A DNA stretch of 32,443 nt from NCBI GenBank assembly GCA_029210725.1, contig JARGFM010000009.1, positions 103,253-135,695 of the forward strand, in the 5' to 3' direction. Positions 1-8,087 of the stretch are shown here, piece by piece. The stretch's first letter is position 1. Every line of letters starts with the position of its first letter. The notes below the pieces were generated by a model. That model did no database searches. It worked only from the letters and a program-made list of their open reading frames with translations, and had not been told where the DNA came from. This DNA comes from Bacteroidales bacterium (GTDB lineage Bacteria > Bacteroidota > Bacteroidia > Bacteroidales > GCA-2748055). Both the position numbers and the translations under genes were made by a program.

Positions 1-531
1 GAGCTCCGCCTTGAAATGAAGCCTGCTTTCGTGAGATACCGGGTGGGATTCTTTATGAAAAAAGGGCTGGCCGGGTTCACGATTGCTCCAGTGTGCGGTT
101 CCGGAGGATTCATCCCATACCCCCTCATTCTTTATATAGTTATAGTCTTCCTTGCTGTTATTGGTGGTGTAGTACCCGGCCCTTTTCAGGTAAGCAGGAA
201 ACATTTCCAGACCTTCGGGCATGGGGACCAGTGTGGATCGCCGGTGATACTGGGCCCCGGTGCGTGGTCCATAGCAGGATGAGATCAGGGTCGAGCGGGC
301 CACGCTGCACACCGGTGCGTTGGAGAATGCTCGGGTAAAGCGTATCCCTTCTTCCGCCATCCTGGCAATATGGGGAGTGGCAATGCCTCCGGGATCGAAC
401 AACTCCATATAGTGGACGGAATTATCCTCGGAGATGATCCATACAAAGTTGGGCTGCTCCTTCTGTCCGGAACCGGAACAAGCCATGGCCAAAAGCAGGC
501 ACATCCCCGGGAGGATGGAAATTTTTCTCAT
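1..531 (-). CDS. Sulfatase (S1 family) lipoprotein, 3' end missing
   Basis: N-terminal 177 codons of a secreted sulfatase; the gene runs off the left edge. It would remove sulfate esters from a polysaccharide. The start (MRKISILPGM) is followed by a hydrophobic stretch and a lipobox-like LAMAC, so Cys18 is probably lipidated. Sulfatase features follow: an acidic ED pair (35-36) after a hydrophobic strand, where metal ligands lie in this family, and the sequence NAPVCSVARSTL with Cys75 as the candidate formylglycine residue, then GPRTGAQYHRR. The signature is CSVAR rather than the usual C-x-P/A-x-R. The ATG overlaps the TGA of the upstream glucuronoyl esterase (ATGA at 528-531), so the two are probably co-translated and act on the same sulfated, uronic-acid-rich glycan. 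The substrate cannot be told from this part. Confidence 0.88.
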   Translation of the reverse strand, partial: MRKISILPGMCLLLAMACSGSGQKEQPNFVWIISEDNSVHYMELFDPGGIATPHIARMAEEGIRFTRAFSNAPVCSVARSTLISSCYGPRTGAQYHRRSTLVPMPEGLEMFPAYLKRAGYYTTNNSKEDYNYIKNEGVWDESSGTAHWSNREPGQPFFHKESHPVSHESRLHFKAEL

Positions 532-2075
532 AACTCTCTGTTTAAAAGGAAATCACAGGCTGCAAAGGCCTGACGGGCCAGTTGCTCCACCTCTGGCGAT
601 AAGTACTCACCCCCCCAATCAATGGCCAGGGCCACCCCGCTGGCCATCTCTGCCACATCCATCTGTTGCGGGATTTCATACACCAGCCGTGGAGTAAGGA
701 TCAGCCTGGGGTGGGTTTTAAACAAACGTGCTTCCATCCACTCCCTGTTAAGGGGATTTGCCTTTCCCTTCTCTCCGGCAGCCTGAAGATGCCGGTCGGC
801 AAAATCCAGGAATTTTTCCCAGTCGTACCGGGTCACATCATGTCCGCCGGTCCGGATGTGGTAGCCCAGTTTACCGCTGCTAACCGGCTGATCCGGACGG
901 GGCATTTGAGCGGGCAGGAAAACATCCCTGTTATACAGCTGGAAGGCCTTGCTTCCGTATACCAGAGAGAGATATTCGCCACGCTGATCGGCCCAGTCAT
1001 CCTCCCCGGCGCTGGCCACATAGAGTGCCCGGGGTGCCATCAGGGCCATCAGCATATGCTGGTCCACCGGCAGGGCAGCCTCGTTCTCATTATAGTCATG
1101 GAAGCGGGACGCAAACCAGTGCGGGAAGGAGGTGTTGATATTGCTGACACGCTCTCCGTAAGGCCTGCGGGAAAGAGACGCTCCGCCACAACCCGAATTA
1201 TTGGAGATCACCATAGAGAACCTTTCATCCTGAGCACCGGCCCAGAGGGAGGTCTTTCCCAGCCTGGAATGGCCCATCAGGGCCACGCGCTCCGAATCGA
1301 TTTCTGTGTCCCTTTCAAAATAGTCCATAGCTCTGGACAGGCCCCAGGCCCAGGCAGCAATGGAGCCCCAGGATGAAGGACCGCGACCGGGCTGACCGGG
1401 ATCCATCAAAGCAAAAATCCCGTTCCTGAAACCGTCATCAAAATCGGGGTCTATATCCCCGTAATAAATGGTGGCCAGTCCATATCCTCTGGATAGGATC
1501 AGGTCCACGGGCCAGCGGCCGGAACTTGCTCCCCGGGAAGCTTCCGTGGCCCGGTTGTCCAGGATCCCATGTTCCTGATTGTTTCGTACCCAGCTCTCTG
1601 TAACTGATATATTCGGATCGGGGTGAACGCTATGGTTTCCATTGAAGTTCAGTCCCAGGAAGAGGGGGACCGGGCCATGTTGCTCCCGGGGAAGAAAGAT
1701 AAGCATCGGAATTTCCATCGTATCGCCTCCTCTGCTTAGCTCCATGAGCACCTCTTTCTGGATGGCTGTTCTCTGCAGGGCCTCCCGGTCCTCATAAACA
1801 AGCCGGTAATCAACTTTAACATCTGATTCCGGAACACGGCCATAGACGTGGTCCCGGAACAGATCCAGAATCTCGGGCCGGCGAAGTGTCTCCCATTGTT
1901 CGGGCGATTCAATGGAAAGGCCCGACCGGCTGATCAGAATTTCAGGTAAGGGGGCCACCAGGAGATCCTGTTCGGCGGCCCGATTCTGGGCTTTGGCCAA
2001 AGATAAGTGGCCGATTTGAATGGCAAGGATCATGGATATGAATCCGGCCTGCTTGATCGTTAGTTTCATCCTCAT
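528..2075 (-). CDS. CE15 glucuronoyl esterase-like protein with C-terminal extension
   Basis: 515 residues, secreted; an AKAQ signal-peptidase site lies near residue 30. Carbohydrate esterase family 15 enzymes hydrolyse esters between glucuronoyl groups and lignin alcohols or other partners. The alpha/beta-hydrolase core carries the nucleophile motif GHSRLGK (Ser270), the conserved SGCGG...SRR.YGE block (Glu308) and the GGHD histidine (His412), which together form a plausible catalytic triad. Residues from about 432 to the end are extra to the esterase fold and include THPRLILTP (454-462), which resembles the start of heparinase II/III-type alpha/alpha lyase domains, but the lyase itself is absent. 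An AAAGGA stretch about 11 bases upstream supports the start at 2075; the next Met, two codons on, is an alternative. It leads the sulfatase by an ATGA overlap. Confidence 0.85.
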   Translation of the reverse strand: MRMKLTIKQAGFISMILAIQIGHLSLAKAQNRAAEQDLLVAPLPEILISRSGLSIESPEQWETLRRPEILDLFRDHVYGRVPESDVKVDYRLVYEDREALQRTAIQKEVLMELSRGGDTMEIPMLIFLPREQHGPVPLFLGLNFNGNHSVHPDPNISVTESWVRNNQEHGILDNRATEASRGASSGRWPVDLILSRGYGLATIYYGDIDPDFDDGFRNGIFALMDPGQPGRGPSSWGSIAAWAWGLSRAMDYFERDTEIDSERVALMGHSRLGKTSLWAGAQDERFSMVISNNSGCGGASLSRRPYGERVSNINTSFPHWFASRFHDYNENEAALPVDQHMLMALMAPRALYVASAGEDDWADQRGEYLSLVYGSKAFQLYNRDVFLPAQMPRPDQPVSSGKLGYHIRTGGHDVTRYDWEKFLDFADRHLQAAGEKGKANPLNREWMEARLFKTHPRLILTPRLVYEIPQQMDVAEMASGVALAIDWGGEYLSPEVEQLARQAFAACDFLLNREL

Positions 2076-2150
2076 AAATTTACAATCCTTTCATACAAGG
2101 GAAAACAATTTCTCGTTTATTTGTGTGAATTATCATATGAATCCCAAAGA
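2076..2150. promoter_or_regulatory. Divergent intergenic region
   Basis: These 75 AT-rich bases separate the divergent glucuronoyl esterase and metallophosphoesterase genes and must hold both promoters. On the plus strand TTTATTTG at 2116-2123 matches the Bacteroidetes TAnnTTTG box in all but one fixed position, with no convincing -33 element. No clear box is seen on the minus strand. Confidence 0.35.
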
Positions 2151-3371
2151 ATGAGGTCCCTGATCATCCTAGTCATCATCGCGGTTTTTATCATTGGCAT
2201 GGACCTTTATGCCCTCCGGGGGATTCAACACCTGTTTTCTCCAGGCAGTGAGCCGAATCGCCTGTTCTATTACATATACTGGGGAGTCAGCTTTCTGATG
2301 CTGGTGAGCCTGATCCTGGCCGGATCCATGTTTCAGCAACAGCGCGATCCCTCCCGTTTTTTCCCCATCATGCTGATCATGGGCCTCTTCCTGATGCTAT
2401 ACCTGCCCAAGCTGCTCTTTAATATCATCCAGTTGCTGGGCGACCTGAGCTCCCTGGTCTCTTCCCTGTTCCGGCAGCCTTCCGCTTCCCTGAGGACCTG
2501 GTTCCTGTTTCCTGGATTGTTTGTGGGACTCCTGACCCTTATCGCACTTGGTTTGGGCATGGCCCGGGGACGAACCCATCTGAAAGTCTTCCGGGAAGAT
2601 ATCCGGATCCAGTCCCTGCCGGAATCTTTCCACGGGCTCCGTATTGTCCAGCTCTCAGATATTCACCTGGCGGGTTTTTATAAGCATCCGGCCTATATCC
2701 GGCGGGTCGTGACCCTGGTCAATGAACTTATGCCCGACCTGGTCTGCTTTACCGGGGATATGGTCCACAACTTTTCTGAAGAAGTCGATCCCTTCACCGG
2801 GGTACTGAAAGCTATTAAGGCCCCGCTTGGAAAATATGCAGTTCTGGGAAACCATGATTATGGGGCTTACTACGCATGGAACTCTGAAGAAGAGGAAGCA
2901 GCTAACCTGGAACGGGTCAAAGCACAAATCAGGGCCAGCGGCTTTGATCTTCTTTTGAATGAGCACAGGACCATTGCCCTGAAGGGCTATTCGCTGGAGC
3001 TTATCGGGGTCGAGAACTGGGGGAAACCTCCCTTCCCCCAGCGGGGCGACCTGCGTAAGGCCATGGCTGGGGTTCACCCCGAACGGGTCAAGATCCTCCT
3101 CTCCCATGACCCTTCCCACTGGGATCTTCAGGTATGCCGGAAAGAAGCTATCGACCTGACCCTTTCCGGGCATACCCATGGAATGCAGTTTGGCATTGAG
3201 ATCGGTAAGTTCAAATGGAGCCCTTCCAGATGGACCTACAGGCACTGGGCAGGCCTTTACAAAGAGAATGGCCAGCAGCTGTATGTGAACAGGGGACTGG
3301 GATATACCGGATATCCGGGTCGTGTGGGCATCCGTCCCGAGATTACTCTGCTGACCCTTCAGCCCGGCTAA
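2151..3371 (+). CDS. Membrane-anchored metallophosphoesterase (YaeI-like)
   Basis: 406 residues from ATG 2151 (MRSLIILVII). An upstream in-frame ATG at 2121 would add ten polar residues before the first membrane helix and is less likely. Four hydrophobic segments (about 2-22, 39-61, 70-92 and 116-137) precede a calcineurin-like phosphoesterase domain. The domain has all the metal-binding blocks: SDIH (Asp170, His172), GD (202-203), GNHD (233-236), SHD (His319) and GHTHG (340-344). Relatives act on phospholipid or nucleotide phosphodiesters at the membrane; the substrate here is unknown. The gene stands alone on this strand, and its stop overlaps the stop of the convergent thioesterase gene by three bases (3369-3370 shared). 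Confidence 0.9.
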   Translation: MRSLIILVIIAVFIIGMDLYALRGIQHLFSPGSEPNRLFYYIYWGVSFLMLVSLILAGSMFQQQRDPSRFFPIMLIMGLFLMLYLPKLLFNIIQLLGDLSSLVSSLFRQPSASLRTWFLFPGLFVGLLTLIALGLGMARGRTHLKVFREDIRIQSLPESFHGLRIVQLSDIHLAGFYKHPAYIRRVVTLVNELMPDLVCFTGDMVHNFSEEVDPFTGVLKAIKAPLGKYAVLGNHDYGAYYAWNSEEEEAANLERVKAQIRASGFDLLLNEHRTIALKGYSLELIGVENWGKPPFPQRGDLRKAMAGVHPERVKILLSHDPSHWDLQVCRKEAIDLTLSGHTHGMQFGIEIGKFKWSPSRWTYRHWAGLYKENGQQLYVNRGLGYTGYPGRVGIRPEITLLTLQPG

Positions 3372-3772
3372 TTCTCCAGCAGATCAAGCAGTTTTTTCGG
3401 AGCTCTCACCGGGCGATTGGTCTGCATATCCAAAAATACCAGCACCACTTTTGCCTCATGGGCCAGTCCGCCATCTTCGTTGTAGATCCTGTGAAAGAAC
3501 TCCATCCGTGCGGCAGGCAACTCTTTCACGGTAGTTTCGATGGTGATCAGCTCGTCGTATTTCAACACCTTCCTGTATCTGGACTCCACCGAGAAGACCG
3601 GCATCACAATGCCTGCCTTTTCCAGTTCGATATAGGGCATACCCATCTCCCGGATCATTTCCGTCCGGCCCATTTCATAAAGCCTCCCGTAATTCCCGTA
3701 ATAAACCACCCCCATCATATCGGTATCGGCATAGAGAACCCGGTATTGAACTCTGCTGGTAGCTGGTCGCAT
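3368..3772 (-). CDS. Acyl-CoA thioesterase, YbgC/4HBT hotdog family
   Basis: 134 residues forming a single hotdog fold. The segment YADTDMMGVVYYGNYGRLYEMGR (about 14-36) is the YbgC-type active site, with Asp in the catalytic position and the usual VVYYGNY helix start. Family members hydrolyse short- to medium-chain acyl-CoAs; YbgC itself is linked to the Tol-Pal envelope system in Proteobacteria, but no tol genes lie here. It starts three bases after the stop of the oligopeptidase B gene, so it is probably in the same transcript, though a functional link is not obvious. It converges with the metallophosphoesterase with overlapping stop codons. Confidence 0.88.
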   Translation of the reverse strand: MRPATSRVQYRVLYADTDMMGVVYYGNYGRLYEMGRTEMIREMGMPYIELEKAGIVMPVFSVESRYRKVLKYDELITIETTVKELPAARMEFFHRIYNEDGGLAHEAKVVLVFLDMQTNRPVRAPKKLLDLLEN

Positions 3773-3775
3773 AAA

Positions 3776-5821
3776 TTATTCTTTTATTCCCTCGAGACTA
3801 AACAAAAAGGCATATTCCATGGCCGTTTCCCTGAATTGTTCAAACCTGCCGGAAGCGCCGCCGTGCCCGGTCTCCATATTGCAATACATCAGCAGGAGAT
3901 TGTCATCTGTTTTCATTTCCCGAAGTTTGGCCACCCACTTGGCCGGCTCCCAGTACTGCACCTGACTGTCATGGAGTCCGGTGGTGACCAGCAGGTTGGG
4001 ATAGTCTTTGGCTTCCACCTGGTCGTAGGGAGAGTAGCTGAGCATATAGTCATAGTACTCCTTCTCATTGGGGTTTCCCCATTCATCATACTCGCTGGTG
4101 GTCAGTGGAATATCTTCATCCAGCATAGTGGTCACCACATCCATAAAGGGCACGGCTGCAATCACCCCCCTGTAGAGCTCAGGCTGCAGATTGATCACCG
4201 CACCCATCAGCAATCCACCTGCACTGCCGCCCATGGCATAGAGATGCTCCGGACTGGTGTACTTCTCCCGGATCAGGTGTTCGGCGCAATCATTAAAATC
4301 GGTAAACGTGTTCATTTTCTTCAACAGCTTTCCATCCTCGTACCAGGGACGTCCGTACACCTGGCTGCCCCGGATATGGGCGATGGCAAAGATAAATCCC
4401 CGGTCCAGCAGCGAGAGGCGGTACGACCGGAAGCCCGGATCCATGGTATGACCATAGGATCCATATCCATACAGAAGGGTCGGATTTGCTCCGTTCAATT
4501 CGGTTCCCCTGCGGTATACAATACTCATGGGGATTTTCTTCCCGTCGTCGGCTGTGGCATAAATCCGTTTGGCCTCATAAGAGGCCGGGTCGAATGTTCC
4601 TCCCAGCACCTCATCCTGCTTCAGAACTGTTTTTTCCTTATTGGCCAGGTGGTAATCCAGGACGGTATTGGGTGTGGTGAGTGATGAATAGCGGTACCTT
4701 AATACATCGCTGTCAAACTCGGGATTCACTGAAATGGAGGCCGTGTATACCTCTTCTCCCATATCAATATAGTGCTCCTCACTGCCATCCCAGGGAATTA
4801 CCCGTAACCTGGTCAGCCCTTCCCTGCGTTCATCCAGCACCAGGTATTCTTTGAAGATCTCCAGCCCTTCCAGAAACACATCCTCGCGATGGGGGATCAC
4901 CTCCGCCCAGTTCTCCTTCCCTGTTCTTTCAACGGGCGTCTTCATCAGGCGGAAGTTGGTGGCATCCAGATTGGTAATGATATAAAAATGGTCCCCGAAA
5001 TGGGAAATATTGTATTCCAGTCCACGCTCACGGGGCTGAACCACCCTGAATTCCCCTTCCGGCTTATCGGAAGGGAGAACGCGGAACTCTGTAGTGAGCG
5101 TGCTAAAGCAGGCAATCATCATATATGCCTGTGACTTGCTTTTATAAACAATGGTACTGAAGGTCTCATCCGTTTCCTCAAAGACCAGTACATCCTCCGA
5201 GGCATCGCTTCCCCTTACGTGCCGGAAAATGGCTTTACTTCGCAGGGTCTCATCATCCTTCCGGGTATAGAACAGGGTCTTGCTGTCGCCGGCCCAGGAG
5301 GCCCCTCCCGTGGTCAGGGGGATCTGATCCTCCAGCATGGTCCCGGTCTCCAGGTCCTTGATATAAATCGTATACTTTCTTCTGCTCACCGTATCAATCC
5401 CGATGGCCATATACCGGTTGTCGGGGCTCACGCTCAGTCCGCCCACCTGGTAATAACTGTGCCCCTCGGCCATCTCATTCACGTTGGCCAGAATCTCCTC
5501 ATCAGCTTCCAGGCTCTCTTTCTTCCGGCAGAAAATGGGATACTCCCTGCCTTCTTCATACCTGGTATAATAGAAATATCCATTCTCCTTGTAGGGAACA
5601 CTTTCATCGTCCTGTTTGATCCGGCCGACAATCTCATCGAAGAGATCCTTCTGGAACTGCGCCGTCCCTTTCATCAGCTCCTCCCTGTAAGCATTTTCCT
5701 CTTCCAGGTAAGCAATCACTTCCGGGTTTTCACGTTCCCTGAGCCAGTAGTAATTATCGATTCGTGTGTGACCATGAATGGTCAGCTCCCGGGGTTTCTT
5801 TGCAGCAACTGGTGCTTCCAT
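3776..5821 (-). CDS. ptrB: Oligopeptidase B / prolyl oligopeptidase family S9A peptidase
   Basis: 681 residues, the usual length of oligopeptidase B, a serine peptidase that cleaves short peptides after basic residues. An N-terminal seven-bladed propeller region (about 70-400) precedes the alpha/beta-hydrolase domain. The catalytic triad is clear: Ser533 in GGSAGG, Asp618 in GLHDSQV and His653 in TGHGG; GYGSYG at 452-457 is also typical. The first ATG that gives an unbroken frame is 5821 (MEAPVAAKKP). In the same frame the 25 codons upstream encode a lipoprotein-type signal peptide interrupted by one TAA, so the ancestral protein was probably exported, and the present product, if made from ATG 5821, would be cytoplasmic. 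The downstream thioesterase begins three bases after its stop. Confidence 0.92.
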   Translation of the reverse strand: MEAPVAAKKPRELTIHGHTRIDNYYWLRERENPEVIAYLEEENAYREELMKGTAQFQKDLFDEIVGRIKQDDESVPYKENGYFYYTRYEEGREYPIFCRKKESLEADEEILANVNEMAEGHSYYQVGGLSVSPDNRYMAIGIDTVSRRKYTIYIKDLETGTMLEDQIPLTTGGASWAGDSKTLFYTRKDDETLRSKAIFRHVRGSDASEDVLVFEETDETFSTIVYKSKSQAYMMIACFSTLTTEFRVLPSDKPEGEFRVVQPRERGLEYNISHFGDHFYIITNLDATNFRLMKTPVERTGKENWAEVIPHREDVFLEGLEIFKEYLVLDERREGLTRLRVIPWDGSEEHYIDMGEEVYTASISVNPEFDSDVLRYRYSSLTTPNTVLDYHLANKEKTVLKQDEVLGGTFDPASYEAKRIYATADDGKKIPMSIVYRRGTELNGANPTLLYGYGSYGHTMDPGFRSYRLSLLDRGFIFAIAHIRGSQVYGRPWYEDGKLLKKMNTFTDFNDCAEHLIREKYTSPEHLYAMGGSAGGLLMGAVINLQPELYRGVIAAVPFMDVVTTMLDEDIPLTTSEYDEWGNPNEKEYYDYMLSYSPYDQVEAKDYPNLLVTTGLHDSQVQYWEPAKWVAKLREMKTDDNLLLMYCNMETGHGGASGRFEQFRETAMEYAFLFSLEGIKE

Positions 5822-5896
5822 GGATGTGTTTGTTTTACAGGATTATACTGTCAGCACGGCCACCAGGGTCAGCGTGACAGGGATGATTGTTTTCAT
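5822..5896 (-). pseudogene. Interrupted lipoprotein signal peptide of ptrB
   Basis: Reading the minus strand from ATG 5896, in frame with ptrB, gives MKTIIPVTLTLVAVLTV, then TAA, then SCKTNTS, then the Met at 5821. A charged N-terminus, a hydrophobic core and a Ser-Cys pair are what a lipoprotein signal peptide needs. If the TAA were TTA (Leu) or TCA (Ser), the string would read V-L-S-C or V-S-S-C, an acceptable lipobox. The stop thus separates the export signal from an intact enzyme by a single base. As it stands the stretch is a 17-codon leader ORF with a possible restart seven codons after the stop. A sequencing or assembly error is possible. Confidence 0.7.
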
Positions 5897-5951
5897 ATAG
5901 CCGGGATTTTGGGTTGACTGGCCGAATTTAATGAAAATTCGCGGACCGCTG

Positions 5952-8087
5952 CTATTTTCCAGGCCCTTTCATGGATAGCTGGATCCGCTTGCGGGCCAGG
6001 TCCACCTCCAGCACCCGGACCCTCACATGCTGGTGGATCTTCACGATATCGTTGGGATCCTTGACAAAGCGGTCGGCAAGCTGGGAGATATGGACCAGTC
6101 CGTCCTGCTTCACCCCCACATCCACAAAAACCCCGAATTTGGTAATGTTTGTCACGATTCCGGGCAGCTCCATGCCGGGCTTCAGATCCTCCACGCTGTA
6201 GACCGTCTGGTCAAATTCGAAGACCTCGATCTGCTCCCTGGGATCCCGTCCGGGCTTTTCCAGTTCCGCCCGGATATCCTTCAGGGTGGGAAGACCGATC
6301 CCTCCCTTTACATAACGCTCCAGCTGAATCTGTTTGACCAGGCTTTCATCCCGGACCAGCTGGGTCAGGTCCACCATCAGATCGGCAGCCATCTGCTCCA
6401 CGATATGATAGCTTTCCGGGTGGACGGCCGAATTATCCAGGGGGTTTTTTGCCCCTTCGATGCGCAGGAAGCCCGCGCATTGTTCAAAGGCCTTCTCCCC
6501 CATGCGGGGCACTTTCTTTAGTTGCTTCCTGGAGGTGAATCCGCCAATCTCCTGCCGGTAATCCACCACATTCTGCGCCAGGACCGGTCCCAATCCGGAG
6601 ACATAGGTGAGCAGGTGCTTGCTGGCGGTATTTACATTCACCCCCACCAGGTTCACGCAGCTCTCCACCACCTCATCCAGGCTCTTCTTCAGGTTCCCCT
6701 GGTCCACATCATGCTGGTACTGTCCCACCCCGATGGATTTGGCATCGATCTTCACCAGCTCGGCCAGGGGATCCATCAGTCTCCTGCCGATGGAGACGGC
6801 ACCGCGCACCGTCACATCATAATCGGGGAATTCGTCCCGTGCAGTTTTCGAGGCCGAATAGATGGAAGCGCCCGATTCATTAACCACATAGACCTCTATA
6901 TCCCGGGGGAAGCGGATCAACCGGATAAAACGCTCGGTCTCCCGGCTGGCCGTTCCATTTCCGATGGCCACCGCCTCGATCTTGTACTGCTGCAGCAGCG
7001 AACTCACCTTGCGGGTCGATCCGGCCCGGTCGGCCTGGGGAGGATGCGGATAAATGGTGGCGTTGTGCACCAGGTTTCCCTGCTCATCCAGGCAAACCAG
7101 CTTGCATCCGGTCCGGAATCCGGGATCCAGTGCCAGTACCCGCTTCTGTCCAAGGGGGGAGGCCAGCAGCAGCTGTCTCAGGTTATCGGCAAATACTTTT
7201 ATGGCCTCCTGGTCGGCCTTCTCCTTGTAAAGGGCTTTATATTCATTCTCCATGGAAGGCTGCATCAGTCGTTTATAGGCATCCCTGACCGCCTGGGCCA
7301 CCTGCTGACCCCCCTCATACGGGCTCTTTACCCACTGTTCCTCCAGGGCATCGGTCACCGGGCGCGATTCCGGCTCTACCGTCAGCTTCAGGAAGCCCTC
7401 CTGTTCGCCCCGGCGCATGGCCAGGATCCGGTGGCCGGGACACTTTTTCAGGGGCTCGCTGAATTCAAAATAATCCCGGTACTTGGCCCCTTCCTCCTCT
7501 TTTCCTTTCACCAGTCTGGAGGAAATCACCGCGCTGCGGTCGAAATGATAACGAACGGTTTTTCGGGCCCGCTCATTTTCATTCACCCATTCCGCAATAA
7601 TATCCCGGGCTCCCTGCAAAGCATCTTCCACACTCTCCACCTCCTCGCTCAGAAAAGAGGAAGCTGCCTTCTCCATATGCATCTCCTGCTGCTTCAGAAG
7701 GACCTTTGCCAGCGGCTCCAGTCCCTTGTCCCGGGCCACCGTGGCCCTGGTTTTCCGCTTGGGTTTATAGGGAAGATAGATATCCTCCAGCTGGACCGGG
7801 TCGAGACACTCTTCGATCTTTCGTTTTAATTCGGGAGTAAGCTTCTCCTGCTCCCCGATGGTCTTCAGGATGTAATCCTGCCTTTTCTGCAGCTCTTTCA
7901 GCTGGTTCAGAGCATCCCTGATCTCTGTGATCTGCACCTCATCCAGGCTGCCGGTATGCTCCTTCCGGTAGCGGCTGATAAAGGGGATGGTGGCCCCTTC
8001 CTCCAGCAAATCGACCGTATTTTTCACCTGCCTGAGCGGAATCCCTGTCCGCCCGGCGATCACCTCTTCAAAAACAATCATACTCAT
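5952..8087 (-). CDS. tex: Tex, RNA-binding transcriptional accessory protein
   Basis: 711 residues, somewhat shorter than the 770-785 of proteobacterial Tex but with the full domain order. It has an N-terminal helical Tex domain, a YqgF/RNase H-like domain (ALDPGFRTGCK and following), a helix-hairpin-helix region (NTASKHLLTYVSGLGPVLA to the MGEKAFEQCAGFLRI segment), and a C-terminal S1 RNA-binding domain (GIVTNITKFGVFVDVGVKQDGLVHISQL). It ends directly after S1. Tex binds nucleic acid and affects transcription and translation in several bacteria. Its ATG overlaps the TGA of the DUF4249 gene (ATGA at 8084-8087), so a housekeeping gene sits as the third gene of an outer-membrane transport operon. 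A second in-frame Met at 8081 is an alternative start. Confidence 0.96.
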   Translation of the reverse strand: MSMIVFEEVIAGRTGIPLRQVKNTVDLLEEGATIPFISRYRKEHTGSLDEVQITEIRDALNQLKELQKRQDYILKTIGEQEKLTPELKRKIEECLDPVQLEDIYLPYKPKRKTRATVARDKGLEPLAKVLLKQQEMHMEKAASSFLSEEVESVEDALQGARDIIAEWVNENERARKTVRYHFDRSAVISSRLVKGKEEEGAKYRDYFEFSEPLKKCPGHRILAMRRGEQEGFLKLTVEPESRPVTDALEEQWVKSPYEGGQQVAQAVRDAYKRLMQPSMENEYKALYKEKADQEAIKVFADNLRQLLLASPLGQKRVLALDPGFRTGCKLVCLDEQGNLVHNATIYPHPPQADRAGSTRKVSSLLQQYKIEAVAIGNGTASRETERFIRLIRFPRDIEVYVVNESGASIYSASKTARDEFPDYDVTVRGAVSIGRRLMDPLAELVKIDAKSIGVGQYQHDVDQGNLKKSLDEVVESCVNLVGVNVNTASKHLLTYVSGLGPVLAQNVVDYRQEIGGFTSRKQLKKVPRMGEKAFEQCAGFLRIEGAKNPLDNSAVHPESYHIVEQMAADLMVDLTQLVRDESLVKQIQLERYVKGGIGLPTLKDIRAELEKPGRDPREQIEVFEFDQTVYSVEDLKPGMELPGIVTNITKFGVFVDVGVKQDGLVHISQLADRFVKDPNDIVKIHQHVRVRVLEVDLARKRIQLSMKGPGK

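Noticed and set aside
3368-3371. Overlapping convergent stop codons as unusual
   Set aside because: Such overlaps are common in compact genomes; no shared terminator structure is visible.
3215-4684. 489-codon plus-strand open frame
   Set aside because: It lies antisense to the thioesterase and ptrB, is rich in His, Gln and Pro as reverse-frame shadows are, and has no recognisable domain.
6522-7829. 435-codon plus-strand open frame
   Set aside because: Shadow of tex on the opposite strand, with no domain or signal peptide.
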